Under the pieces are notes generated by a model. That model ran no database searches, had not been told where the DNA came from, and saw nothing but the letters and a program-made list of their open reading frames with translations. Shown here one piece after another: positions 7,448 to 15,752 of a stretch of DNA of 32,678 nucleotides (position 1 is the stretch's first letter; each line of letters starts with the position of its first letter). This DNA comes from Phragmitibacter sp. Lineage in GTDB: Bacteria; Verrucomicrobiota; Verrucomicrobiia; Verrucomicrobiales; Verrucomicrobiaceae. Position numbers and translations under genes: made by a program. The stretch is taken from positions 1 to 32,678 of the forward strand of contig JANYJH010000396.1 in assembly GCA_025361865.1 (NCBI GenBank), read 5' to 3'.

Positions 7448-7711
7448 ATGCAAATCATCAAGACCACCCTGACACTGGCCATGCTTCTGTCCTTCGCTTC
7501 ACCCGCCACCGCAGAGCCTGCAAAAGCGGATGCGAAGCCTTACCCGCTCAAAACCTGCATCGTCTCCAACGAAGAGTTCGGCGGCGAAATGGGTCCGCCC
7601 ATCGTGTTCACGCATGAGGGACAGGAGATCAAACTGTGCTGCAAAGCCTGCAAACCCAAGTTTGAGAAAGATCCGGCTAAGTATCTTTCCAAGCTGAAGG
7701 AGGCGAAGTAA
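7448..7711 (+). CDS. small secreted YHS-like metal-binding protein
   Basis: This 87-residue protein has a clear signal peptide ending near ATA-E (residues 20-23). The mature part is a compact YHS-type domain (YPLKTCIVSNEEFGG ... IKLCCKACKPKFEKDPAKYL) with Cys37, Cys64, Cys65 and Cys68 as likely ligands. YHS-type domains are found next to heavy-metal transporters and are thought to bind soft metals. It lies 63 bp after cusB and ends 4 bp before cusA, and AAGGAGG (7697-7703) inside its end is the ribosome site of cusA. It probably acts as a periplasmic Cu/Ag carrier in place of CusF, but that function is inferred from context. Confidence 0.85.
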   Translation: MQIIKTTLTLAMLLSFASPATAEPAKADAKPYPLKTCIVSNEEFGGEMGPPIVFTHEGQEIKLCCKACKPKFEKDPAKYLSKLKEAK

Positions 7712-7715
7712 TCTT

Positions 7716-10700
7716 ATGATCGAACGCCTCATTGAAGGGTCTATGCGCAATCGCTTTTTGATTGCGTGCCTGACCGTCTTCATCGCCGCCTTCGGCATCC
7801 GCGCAGTGCTGACGACGCCAGTGGATGCGATCCCCGATCTGAGTGAAAATCAGGTCATCGTCTTTGCGGACTGGACGGGGCGCAGTCCGCAGGAGGTGGA
7901 GGATCAGGTGACGTATCCGCTCTCGGTGAATCTTCAGGGGCTCGCCGGAGTCAAGACGGTGCGGGCCACTTCGATGTTCGGCTTCTCGCTCATCACGATC
8001 ATCTTCGGTGATGAGATTGATAACTACTTCGCGCGTCAGCGAGTTCTTGAGCGTCTGAATTATCTCGGCGGCACGTTGCCGACAGGTGTCGAGGCGAAGC
8101 TGGGGCCTGATGCCACGGGCCTCGGCTGGGTTTATCAATACTACTTGGATGTAGATGCGAGCAAGTCCGCGAAGGGTGGCTTTGATCTTGGCGAGCTTCG
8201 TTCCTTACAGGACTGGTTCATCCGCTATCAACTCAACAGCGTGCCCGGCGTGGCTGAAGTGGGCAGCGTGGGCGGCATGGTGAAGCAGTATCAGATCGAA
8301 GTGGATTCCGCGAAGATGCGGGCCGTCGGCGTGTCTCTAAACACGGTCATGACGGCGCTGAGTCAGAGCAATCTCAATGTCGGTGGGAAGACCATTGAGG
8401 AGAACGGCATGGAATTTGTCGTGCGCGGTCTCGGCCTCGTGAAAGGCGTGAGCGACATTGAGCAAACCGTGCTCATGGAGAAGAACGGCACGCCCATTTA
8501 TCTGCGGGACATCGCGCGTGTTGAACTAGGTGGTGATTTCCGACGCGGTGTTCTCGATCTCGATGGACGCGAAGTCGTTGGCGGAACAGTCGTCATGCGA
8601 ACCGGTGAAAACGCCCGCGATGTCATCCAGCGCGTGAAGGCGAAGATCGCTCAAGTTCAGGCCAGTCTTCCCGCAGGCGTGACGATCAGGCCCTTCTATG
8701 ATCGCAGTGAATTGATAGATCGCACGCTGGATACGCTGAAGCACGCGCTCCTCGAAGAGATGATTCTGGTCACACTCGCGCACATCATTTTCCTCTTCCA
8801 TTTCCGCAGCATTCTCATCGTCACGTTCCCGCTGCCCTTGTCCATTTTGATCTCGTTCATCCTGATGAAGCAGATCGGTCTGACGTCCAATATCATGAGC
8901 CTTTCCGGCATCGCCATCGCCATCGGGGTGCTCGTGGATGCGGCCATCGTCCTGACTGAAAACGTCATCCGACACTGTGAACATGCGGAAGAGAAGAAGG
9001 GCAGTCGCCTGCTGCCAGCGGAGACTTTCGACGTGGTGCTCGCGGCATCGAAGCAAGTGGGCCGTCCCATCTTCTTCGCGATGGCCATCATCATTCTCGC
9101 ATTCATTCCCGTGTTCTCACTCACGGGTCAGGAAGGTCGGCTATTCCATCCACTCGCCTTCACCAAAACCTTCGCGATGATCGGCTCCACGTTTCTCGCG
9201 GTGACCATCGTTCCCGTGCTTTGCACCGTGCTCGTGAGAGGCCCGTTTCATGCCGAGGACAAGAACATCGTCATGCGCTTCCTCTTGAAGCTCTATGAGC
9301 CCGCGCTGGACTTTGCGCTGCATCACCGCAAGACCATCATGGCGATGGCTGGGATGATTCTCGCTTCTGCTTTGGTCGTGGCGTTTGGCCTGCCGCGTTC
9401 CTTGAATGACAAGCTCGCGAGCTTCCCGCGACTGCAAAATCTCACGCGCGGCATTGGCCAGGAATTCATGCCGCCACTCAATGAAGGTAGCCTGCTCTAC
9501 ATGCCCACCTTTGTGCCGGCGACGGCCTTGAGCGAAGTGAAGCGCGTCATGTCCTGGCAGGATCGTGTCATCAAGAGCCTCCCTGAAGTGCAGTCCGCAG
9601 CGGGCAAGCTGGGCCGCGCGGATACCGCCACAGATCCTGCGCCAACCGAGATGATCGAAACCACGATCATGCTCAAACCGGAAAGCGAATGGCGCGCGGG
9701 CATGACGAAGCAGAAGCTCGTCGCCGAACTTACCGAGAAGCTCCAACAAGTGCCGGGCAGCGTGCCGGGCTTTCTTCAACCCATCGAGAACCGTGTGCTC
9801 ATGATCTCCACCGGCATTCGTGCGCAGGTCGGTGTGAAGCTGCTCGGGGATAATCTCGATGACTTGCAGAAGTGGGCCTTTGCAGTGGAGAAGGTCGTGA
9901 AAGAAGTGAACGGAGCGATCGGCGTTGCGCCCAGCCGGGTGCAAGGAAAGCCCTACATCGAGATTGAGGTCAATCGCGAAGGCATGGCCCGCTATGGCTT
10001 GCGAGCGCAAGACGTGCTCGATCTTGTGGAAGCAGGCCTGGGTGGGAAGAACGTCTCCACGGCCATCGAAGGCCGGGCCCGCTTTCCCATTCAAGTGCGA
10101 CTCCAACGCAGTGAGCGCGAGGACTTGGAAAGGCTCCGGGACGTGCTCGTCACCAGCCCCTCCGGCAAGGTTATTCCATTGGGTCAGGTCGCCACCATCA
10201 AGCGCGTGGAAGGACCGAATGAGATCGTCAGCGAGAACGGGAGGCTTCGCGTGTTTGTGCAAACGAACGTGGACAGCCAAATGCGCGATCTTGGCTCCTT
10301 CGTGGAAGAGGTGAAGGCGCGGATCAACAAGGACATCGTGCCGCGACTTCCACCCGGCGTGACCGTGGACTACTCCGGTGAATACGAGAACCAAATCCGG
10401 GCCGCGAAGACTCTGCAACTCATCGTGCCCACGGTGCTCTTTATCATCTTTCTGCTGCTCTACATGGTCTATCACAACGCCAAGGAAGCCGCGCATGTCA
10501 TCCTCGCCGTGCCCTTCGCTTTAAGCGGTGGCGTGTTTCTCCAATACTTTATGGGCTTCAATTTCAGCGTCGCGGTGTGGGTCGGTTACATCGCTCTTTT
10601 CGGCACCGCCATTCAGACGGGCGTGGTCATGGTGGTCTATCTGGAAGAGGCATTGGAACAAAGGAAACGCGAGCGTGGAGCCGCCTTTAACTTCGATGAT

Positions 10701-10934
10701 CTGGTGCAAGCCGTGAAGGAAGGCGCGCGCTTAAGATTGCGCCCGAAAGTCATGACCGTGGCCACCATTGTCGCCAGTCTGCTGCCCATTATGTGGAGCA
10801 CGCGAACGGGCGCGGAGGTGATGAAGCCACTCGCCACACCCGTCATCGGCGGGATGCTCAGCAGTCTCATTCACATCCTCATCGTCACGCCTGTCATCTT
10901 TGTGTGGCTCAGGAAGCGGGAGCTTGAGCATTGA
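7716..10934 (+). CDS. cusA: CusA-like Cu(I)/Ag(I) RND efflux pump
   Basis: This 1072-residue inner-membrane proton antiporter of the heavy-metal RND family is full length. Twelve membrane segments are arranged as one near the N terminus, a periplasmic domain, a cluster at about 345-510, one at about 540, a second periplasmic domain, and a cluster at about 905-1065. The TM4 motif IAIAIGVLVDAAIVLTEN (about 399-416) is of the monovalent-metal type. The three periplasmic methionines that bind Cu(I)/Ag(I) in E. coli CusA (M573, M623, M672 as I recall the structure) align with M596 (LLYMP), M646 (TEMIETT) and M696 (VLMISTG). This is strong evidence for copper/silver. AAGGAGG is 12 nt before the ATG. 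No CusC/TolC gene is nearby, so the outer-membrane channel must be encoded elsewhere. Confidence 0.95.
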   Translation: MIERLIEGSMRNRFLIACLTVFIAAFGIRAVLTTPVDAIPDLSENQVIVFADWTGRSPQEVEDQVTYPLSVNLQGLAGVKTVRATSMFGFSLITIIFGDEIDNYFARQRVLERLNYLGGTLPTGVEAKLGPDATGLGWVYQYYLDVDASKSAKGGFDLGELRSLQDWFIRYQLNSVPGVAEVGSVGGMVKQYQIEVDSAKMRAVGVSLNTVMTALSQSNLNVGGKTIEENGMEFVVRGLGLVKGVSDIEQTVLMEKNGTPIYLRDIARVELGGDFRRGVLDLDGREVVGGTVVMRTGENARDVIQRVKAKIAQVQASLPAGVTIRPFYDRSELIDRTLDTLKHALLEEMILVTLAHIIFLFHFRSILIVTFPLPLSILISFILMKQIGLTSNIMSLSGIAIAIGVLVDAAIVLTENVIRHCEHAEEKKGSRLLPAETFDVVLAASKQVGRPIFFAMAIIILAFIPVFSLTGQEGRLFHPLAFTKTFAMIGSTFLAVTIVPVLCTVLVRGPFHAEDKNIVMRFLLKLYEPALDFALHHRKTIMAMAGMILASALVVAFGLPRSLNDKLASFPRLQNLTRGIGQEFMPPLNEGSLLYMPTFVPATALSEVKRVMSWQDRVIKSLPEVQSAAGKLGRADTATDPAPTEMIETTIMLKPESEWRAGMTKQKLVAELTEKLQQVPGSVPGFLQPIENRVLMISTGIRAQVGVKLLGDNLDDLQKWAFAVEKVVKEVNGAIGVAPSRVQGKPYIEIEVNREGMARYGLRAQDVLDLVEAGLGGKNVSTAIEGRARFPIQVRLQRSEREDLERLRDVLVTSPSGKVIPLGQVATIKRVEGPNEIVSENGRLRVFVQTNVDSQMRDLGSFVEEVKARINKDIVPRLPPGVTVDYSGEYENQIRAAKTLQLIVPTVLFIIFLLLYMVYHNAKEAAHVILAVPFALSGGVFLQYFMGFNFSVAVWVGYIALFGTAIQTGVVMVVYLEEALEQRKRERGAAFNFDDLVQAVKEGARLRLRPKVMTVATIVASLLPIMWSTRTGAEVMKPLATPVIGGMLSSLIHILIVTPVIFVWLRKRELEH

Positions 10935-11000
10935 TCCAATCAATGGACGCGGCAAGTTTATCGAATCGCGCTGGGTGATCGGGCGTGAGAGACTTCATCC

Positions 11001-11660
11001 ATGAAAGCAATCACGCATTCCTCAAATCATTCAAACGCACTCCCGCTCTGGCTCAAAGCACTTTACTCGGCCTTCATGGCGGTGCTCGTTCCCGTCTATT
11101 GGATCAACTACGGCCCGACCAACTTCCTTTACTTCTGCGATGTCGCCTTGTTCGTGACCTTGATCGCCGTGTGGAAAGAGAGCTCGCTCATGGCTTCTGT
11201 CGCAGCGGTTGGCATCGTCATTCCGCAAATATTCTGGTGCGTGGATTTCGGCTGCGAGTTGGTCGGCATCCATCTGAGCGGCATGACGAGCTACATGTTT
11301 GATGAGCATCGCTCGCTCTTTCTTCGCGGTCTTTCGCTCTTCCACGGCTGGTTGCCCTTCCTGCTGATCTTTTTGGTGAGCCGCTTGGGTTACGACAAAC
11401 GGGCACTCTTCATCTGGACCGGCGCGGGCTGGTTGCTGTGCCTCATCGCTTACAACTTCCTGCCACCAGCAGGCGCGCATCTGGCCAATCCAAATCTGCC
11501 CGTGAATGTGGATTATGTCTTTGGGCTCGACGATACGAAGGCCCAGACTTTGATGTCGCCACGGCATTATCTCATTGTATGGATGCTGGCACTTTTTGCG
11601 CTGCTCTATGTGCCCGCGCACTTGTTATTGAAGCGACTCTTTGGCCGTAGCGCCAAGTGA
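11001..11660 (+). CDS. multipass membrane protein of unknown function
   Basis: This 219-residue protein has about six or seven hydrophobic segments (for example LYSAFMAVLVPVYW, FCDVALFVTLIAVW, LFHGWLPFLLIFLV, LIVWMLALFALLYV) and short loops. The conserved-looking WINYGPTNFLYFCD lies at about 34-47. No catalytic motif or named family was recognised. It starts 66 bp after cusA and ends 28 bp before the MFS gene on the same strand, so it may be read through from the metal operon, but nothing in the protein points to metals. The start at 11001 is the first ATG giving a full-length hydrophobic protein. Confidence 0.75.
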   Translation: MKAITHSSNHSNALPLWLKALYSAFMAVLVPVYWINYGPTNFLYFCDVALFVTLIAVWKESSLMASVAAVGIVIPQIFWCVDFGCELVGIHLSGMTSYMFDEHRSLFLRGLSLFHGWLPFLLIFLVSRLGYDKRALFIWTGAGWLLCLIAYNFLPPAGAHLANPNLPVNVDYVFGLDDTKAQTLMSPRHYLIVWMLALFALLYVPAHLLLKRLFGRSAK

Positions 11661-11688
11661 ACCGACCTACTTCCAACCCCATTCGACA

Positions 11689-12951
11689 ATGAACACAATC
11701 CCCTCTTCCCACTGGCAGCGCGGCTTCTGGAGCCTCATGGTGACGCAGTTTCAGAATGCTTTCAGTGACAACGCCCTCAAAAATCTCGTCATTTTACTCG
11801 TGCTCGTCCGGCCCATGTCGGAAGCGGAAAGGAACACGCACGTTGCCTTAGCGGGAGCACTCTTTGCCGCGCCGTTCATCGCATTCTCGATGTTCAGCGG
11901 CTGGCTGGCTGACCGCTTCAGCAAGCAGCGCGTGATGTCTGCGGTGAAGATCGCTGAAGTCTTTATCATGCTCTTCGCGGCGCTAGCTTTGGGATTGAAG
12001 AATCTGCCGATGGAACTCTTCTCCGTCTTCCTGATGGGCTGTCACAGCGCGATCTTCGGTCCGTCCAAGTATGGCATCCTGCCCGAAGTCTTACCGTTTG
12101 AGAAGCTCTCTTGGGGTAATGGAATTCTGGAACTGCTCACCTTCCTCGGTATCATCATGGGGACCATGATGGGCAGTCTTTTCGTGGGAACCTTCAGTGC
12201 GAATCAAAGCGTCTCCGGCTTGATCCTTGCCGCGCTGGCCCTGATTGGATGGGCCTTCAGCCGACACATCACGCCGGTTCAAGCGGCCAATCCGACGTGC
12301 GCTCTGCGCCTTAATCCCGTCACTGAACTCTGGAAGCAGCTTCGCTTGATGAAGCCTGATCGTGACCTGTGGAGGGCGAACTGGGCGAACGTTTGCTTCT
12401 GCCTTCTGGCCGCGCTGGTGCAGATGAATCTGGTGATCTATGCCAAGGATGTCCTGCATCTCAGTGAAGCGCACAACGGTCTGCTCAATGCCGCGCTGGC
12501 CATCGGGATCGGCGTTGGTTGCGTCATCGCAGGCTGTGCTTCGCATGGCCGGATCGAGTATGGATTCGTGCCGCTGGGTGCTGCGGGCATGGCTTTGACG
12601 GCCTTCATCATGGGCTTCAGCGGACTCAGCATCGCCGTGTTCAGCACTTGCCTAGTGGTCTTGGGATTGGCAGGCGGACTCTTCATCGTGCCTGTCACGG
12701 CGGTGCTTCAGCATCGTCCTTCCGCCGAGTCCAAAGGCGCGGTGCAAGGCGCAGCGAACCTGCTCTCCTTCGTGGGCATCCTGCTGGCTTCAGGCGTGCA
12801 GATGTTCTTAAACCAAGCGCTCCACTTCACTCCCGCTCAGGTCTTTTGGGCCTGTGGAGTCATGGCTCTCTTTATCGGCTTCTATGCTTTCGCGACGCGG
12901 CCCGATGCTTTGCGCAGGCTGCTTCTGGGTGGCGATGAGTCCGCTCATTGA
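11689..12951 (+). CDS. MFS transporter, LplT-like (lysophospholipid transporter type)
   Basis: This 420-residue major facilitator protein has about 12 membrane segments. The loop 2-3 signature GWLADRFSKQRV lies at 71-82, and the N-terminal FQNAFSDNALKNLV block is typical of the LplT branch, which flips lysophospholipids inward for re-acylation. In many bacteria this transporter is fused to or beside an acyltransferase/ligase (Aas); none is present here, so substrate assignment is tentative. I chose the ATG at 11689. An in-frame TTG at 11641 would overlap the preceding gene by 20 bp and add 16 residues without family similarity. Confidence 0.85.
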   Translation: MNTIPSSHWQRGFWSLMVTQFQNAFSDNALKNLVILLVLVRPMSEAERNTHVALAGALFAAPFIAFSMFSGWLADRFSKQRVMSAVKIAEVFIMLFAALALGLKNLPMELFSVFLMGCHSAIFGPSKYGILPEVLPFEKLSWGNGILELLTFLGIIMGTMMGSLFVGTFSANQSVSGLILAALALIGWAFSRHITPVQAANPTCALRLNPVTELWKQLRLMKPDRDLWRANWANVCFCLLAALVQMNLVIYAKDVLHLSEAHNGLLNAALAIGIGVGCVIAGCASHGRIEYGFVPLGAAGMALTAFIMGFSGLSIAVFSTCLVVLGLAGGLFIVPVTAVLQHRPSAESKGAVQGAANLLSFVGILLASGVQMFLNQALHFTPAQVFWACGVMALFIGFYAFATRPDALRRLLLGGDESAH

Positions 12952-13000
12952 CCCAAGTTACGCTTGCACGAGGCGATGCTTGAAGCCAAGCATCGGGGAC

Positions 13001-13654
13001 ATGAAAACAATTCTTTGCTTTGGCGACTCGAACACTTGGGGCTTTGATCCGGTGGCCACTTCTTCATCACCTTATCCGATGAGGCACGCGCCAGACGTGC
13101 GTTGGACAGGTGTTCTGGCGAGCGAGCTGGGCCAAGAATATCGCGTGATCGAGGAGGGCCAAAATGGACGCACGACGCTGCATGAAGACCCCATCATGGG
13201 GCATCGCAATGGGCGCGTTTATTTGCCTCCCTGTTTGGAGTCCCACAAACCGATTGATCTCGTCGTGCTCATGTTGGGCACCAATGATCTTAAGACCATG
13301 TTCAACCTCCCGGCGGGTGAGATCGCGGCTGGCGTGGGCATCTTGGCCAAGCTGATTCTGCAAAGTGAGAGCGGTCCGAAAGCGGCTGCGCCGAAGCTCC
13401 TGATCGTGTGTCCACCCGTCGTCTTGGACACGCCGCATCTGCCGGACTTGGCAGAGAAATTCGTGAATGCGGCGCCGAAATCAAAACGCTTTCCCAGCTA
13501 CTACCAAGCCGTGGCCGCATTACTGGGTTGCGCCTTTTTGAATGCTCAGGATCATGTGAGCACGAGTCCGTTGGATGGGCTTCATTTGGAAGCACCTGAG
13601 CACGCAAAGCTCGGCAAAGCGATGGCTGTGGTGGTGAAGCGTGCGCTTACTTGA
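13001..13654 (+). CDS. SGNH/GDSL-family hydrolase
   Basis: This 217-residue cytoplasmic esterase-type protein has the SGNH blocks in order: GDSNTWG at 8-14 (nucleophile Ser10), Gly/Asn in EEGQNGRTT at about 51-59, GTND at 93-96, and SPLDGLHL at about 189-196 with Asp192 and His195 as the acid/base pair. GDSL hydrolases cleave acyl or acetyl esters of lipids and sugars; the substrate cannot be read from the sequence. There is no signal peptide. The ATG at 13001 matches the family start (MKTILCFGDS). It follows the MFS gene by 49 bp, and its last 8 bp overlap the end of the convergent LysR gene. Confidence 0.9.
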   Translation: MKTILCFGDSNTWGFDPVATSSSPYPMRHAPDVRWTGVLASELGQEYRVIEEGQNGRTTLHEDPIMGHRNGRVYLPPCLESHKPIDLVVLMLGTNDLKTMFNLPAGEIAAGVGILAKLILQSESGPKAAAPKLLIVCPPVVLDTPHLPDLAEKFVNAAPKSKRFPSYYQAVAALLGCAFLNAQDHVSTSPLDGLHLEAPEHAKLGKAMAVVVKRALT

Positions 13655-14555
13655 GCCACAGCTTCTTCTCCCGCAGCCATACTTTGACCAGTTCACGAAA
13701 GGCCGTGACGGAGGGCTCAGAGGAATCTCGTGACCAAACCAGCACCAGCGGCACGGTTTGTTTCGGTGTGAGCGGGATGCGTTTCAGTGATGCCAGCACT
13801 TCCCCGACGGCTACGCTTTCAGTGACAATGCCGATGCCTGCTCCGGCTTCGACATAGCTTAGCACGGTGCCGATCAAGCTCGGACTATGAGCGATGCGCG
13901 GCGTGAAGCCGGCTTTGCGGCAGCCGGCGACGACTTCATCATGCAGCCCCACGCCTTCGCGTCGGGCGAGGATGATCAGGGGTTCATGGGCCAGCGAGAG
14001 CCAGGGCAATGAGGTGCGCTTTGCGAGAGGATGATCCATGGGAACCACCGCACACAGGGGCTCATCCCGCAGAAGCAATGTCTCCAAGCCAAGTGCTTCA
14101 TGAGAGAGCACGGGACGCGTCAGACCGACAGATAAGCGGCCCTTCGCGACCATTTCCCAGACGCGCTCCGGGGTTCGTTCCTCCAAGTGAACGGACACCT
14201 TCGGATAACGACTGCGATACTCATGAAGCAGTCTTCCGAGGAAAGGTTGCGTTGGCGGTCCGATGTAACCGAGGCGCAGCTCGCCCTCTTCACCGGCGGC
14301 GGCGCGGCGCACTTTCCGAACTGATTCCTCCAAGCGTTCCAGTAGCACGCCCGTCTCATTCAGCAGCACGGCACCGGCCGTCGTCAGGCTCACCGTGCGG
14401 CGATTCCGATCCAGCACTTCAAGGCCTAGCTCGATCTCTAGTTCCTTCACTGCGCGGCTTAAAGCGGGCTGGGCGATGCGGAGGCGTCGGGCCGCCTTGG
14501 AGAAGCTGAGTTCCTCAGCGACGGCTTGAAAGTAGCGAAGATGCCGCAAGTCCAT
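13647..14555 (-). CDS. LysR-type transcriptional regulator
   Basis: This 302-residue regulator has the classic N-terminal winged helix-turn-helix (residues 1-60: DLRHLRYFQAVAEELSF, AARRLRIAQPALSRAVKELE) and a LysR effector-binding domain (about 90-295: GELRLGYIGPPTQPFLG). The length is standard. It diverges from the cytochrome/SHD1 gene across 146 bp, the usual arrangement for a LysR protein controlling its neighbour and itself, but I could not pick a convincing T-N11-A operator by eye. Its 3' end overlaps the SGNH hydrolase gene tail-to-tail. The effector is unknown. Confidence 0.93.
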   Translation of the reverse strand: MDLRHLRYFQAVAEELSFSKAARRLRIAQPALSRAVKELEIELGLEVLDRNRRTVSLTTAGAVLLNETGVLLERLEESVRKVRRAAAGEEGELRLGYIGPPTQPFLGRLLHEYRSRYPKVSVHLEERTPERVWEMVAKGRLSVGLTRPVLSHEALGLETLLLRDEPLCAVVPMDHPLAKRTSLPWLSLAHEPLIILARREGVGLHDEVVAGCRKAGFTPRIAHSPSLIGTVLSYVEAGAGIGIVTESVAVGEVLASLKRIPLTPKQTVPLVLVWSRDSSEPSVTAFRELVKVWLREKKLWLK

Positions 14556-14701
14556 GATAGCGGATGGTTATCACAGCGCCGCCCAGTGTCCATATCTGTT
14601 ACTACGCTGCGGTCAGCCACAGCCGCTTTTTTACAAAGAGGACGCTGGACAAATGATGCCGCATTGATGAAGAATCGCTTAATTCAACTTCATCTCCCTT
14701 T

Positions 14702-15322
14702 ATGAACCGTATCCTTGTCATCGCCCTCCTGTCTGCGCAGGCCAGTATCGTCTCCGCTGTGGACTTCAAGACTCAGGTCGCGCCGCTCTTGAAGCAGTAT
14801 TGTTATAAGTGCCATTCCGAGGCGGAGAAAAAGGAGAAAGGCAAGCTCGCGCTGGATAATCTCACCAAGTTCGCCACGAAGGTCGGCGTGGGTAAGATGA
14901 TCATTCCCACGGACGCCGCTGGCAGCAGCTTCTACAAGTCTCTGGAGTTGCCGAAAGATGACGATGACCACATGCCTCCGGCCAAAGAAACGCAGATGAC
15001 GGAGGCCCAGATCGCCATCATCAAGGCGTGGATCACGGAAGGGGCGAGCTTTGAAGCTGGAAAGGCTGGCCCAGCCCCCGTAGCAGCGGCGCCCGCAATG
15101 GCAGACGATGCGGCGATGAGCGGTGGCATGGCGGGTGGAGCCCCTGCTGCTGGTGGATTGCAGGCTTGGACGAATACGGCAGGTCAAAGCATTCAGGCCA
15201 GCTTCGTGCGGATGGAAGGTGAGAACGTCGTCATCCAGCGTGCGGATGGCGTGGCCTTCATTCTTCCCCTGTCGAAGCTTTCACCGGAGAGCCAGGCCTT
15301 GGCCAAGAACGGCGGCAAGTAG
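14702..15322 (+). CDS. secreted planctomycete-type c-cytochrome fused to an SHD1-like domain
   Basis: This 206-residue exported protein has a signal peptide at 1-19 (VIALLSAQASIVSA). A PSC1-type cytochrome c domain follows, with heme site CYKCH at 34-38 and the probable axial Met in HMPPAKE (Met91). An Ala/Gly/Met-rich linker spans about 122-152. The C-terminal segment (about 153-202: AWTNTAGQSIQASFV, VIQRADGVAFILPLSKLSPE) has the pattern of the SHD1 domain found in many PVC-group exported proteins. Such cytochromes usually precede DUF1549/DUF1553 proteins, but here the module stands alone. Electron transfer or heme-based surface binding is plausible; the partner is unknown. Confidence 0.88.
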   Translation: MNRILVIALLSAQASIVSAVDFKTQVAPLLKQYCYKCHSEAEKKEKGKLALDNLTKFATKVGVGKMIIPTDAAGSSFYKSLELPKDDDDHMPPAKETQMTEAQIAIIKAWITEGASFEAGKAGPAPVAAAPAMADDAAMSGGMAGGAPAAGGLQAWTNTAGQSIQASFVRMEGENVVIQRADGVAFILPLSKLSPESQALAKNGGK

Positions 15323-15335
15323 CATCACATTCTGC

Positions 15336-15379
15336 CTCGGCTTGGTCACATTGCTGGGATGCGCGGCGGCAAAGCCGAG
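15336..15379 (+). terminator. weak candidate terminator hairpin after the cytochrome gene
   Basis: CTCGGCTT (15336-15343) and AAGCCGAG (15372-15379) are perfect complements, but the loop is 28 nt and only a short TTTTG follows, so this is a weak candidate. Confidence 0.25.
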
Positions 15380-15409
15380 CGCGCTTCCATTTTGTAACTT
15401 CCATCTGCT

Positions 15410-15670
15410 ATGCACGCCGAAGGCCCCAAGAACCCCCTCCACGGAGTCACCCTCGCTATGATGGTGAGCAAACTCCAGTCCCACTACGGCTGGGAGCAGC
15501 TCGGTGAGATCATCCGGATCAACTGCTTTAACGACAACCCCAGCATCAAATCCAGCCTCACCTTCTTGCGCAAAACCCCTTGGGCACGGGAACGCGTGGA
15601 ATGGCTGTATGTGGATACTTTGCAGGATATAGAGCAGGCCGCGAAGGCGGCTGAAGTGCCTGAGGGTTGA
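15410..15670 (+). CDS. VF530-family (DUF2132) small DNA-binding-type protein
   Basis: This 86-residue protein matches the VF530/DUF2132 family pattern: [51 protein letters not shown]. The Vibrio fischeri member has a solved structure and is described as a probable DNA-binding protein; its cellular role is unknown. There is no signal peptide. It sits alone between the cytochrome gene and the giant TPR gene. No good Shine-Dalgarno sequence precedes the ATG. Confidence 0.9.
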   Translation: MHAEGPKNPLHGVTLAMMVSKLQSHYGWEQLGEIIRINCFNDNPSIKSSLTFLRKTPWARERVEWLYVDTLQDIEQAAKAAEVPEG

Positions 15671-15716
15671 GGGCTTCGAGCAGAAGATTGGATCTGATAT
15701 GTCGCAAATGAAACGC

Positions 15717-15747
15717 TTGCTGAAAGCCGAACAGACACGCGTATAAT
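15717..15747 (+). promoter_or_regulatory. candidate promoter for the giant TPR gene
   Basis: TATAAT at 15742-15747 is preceded by TTGCTG at 15717-15722 (spacing 19, a little long) or GCTGAA at 17-nt spacing. The -10 box ends only 5 nt before the ATG at 15753, so the transcript would be nearly leaderless, or the true start codon is the in-frame ATG at 15816. Confidence 0.4.
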
Positions 15748-15752
15748 CCAGC

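Noticed and set aside
9141-10496. Long open frame (451 codons) on the minus strand opposite cusA
   Set aside because: The plus strand encodes CusA with family motifs throughout. The minus frame is a shadow of high-GC codon use and its product is His/Glu-rich without any recognisable domain.
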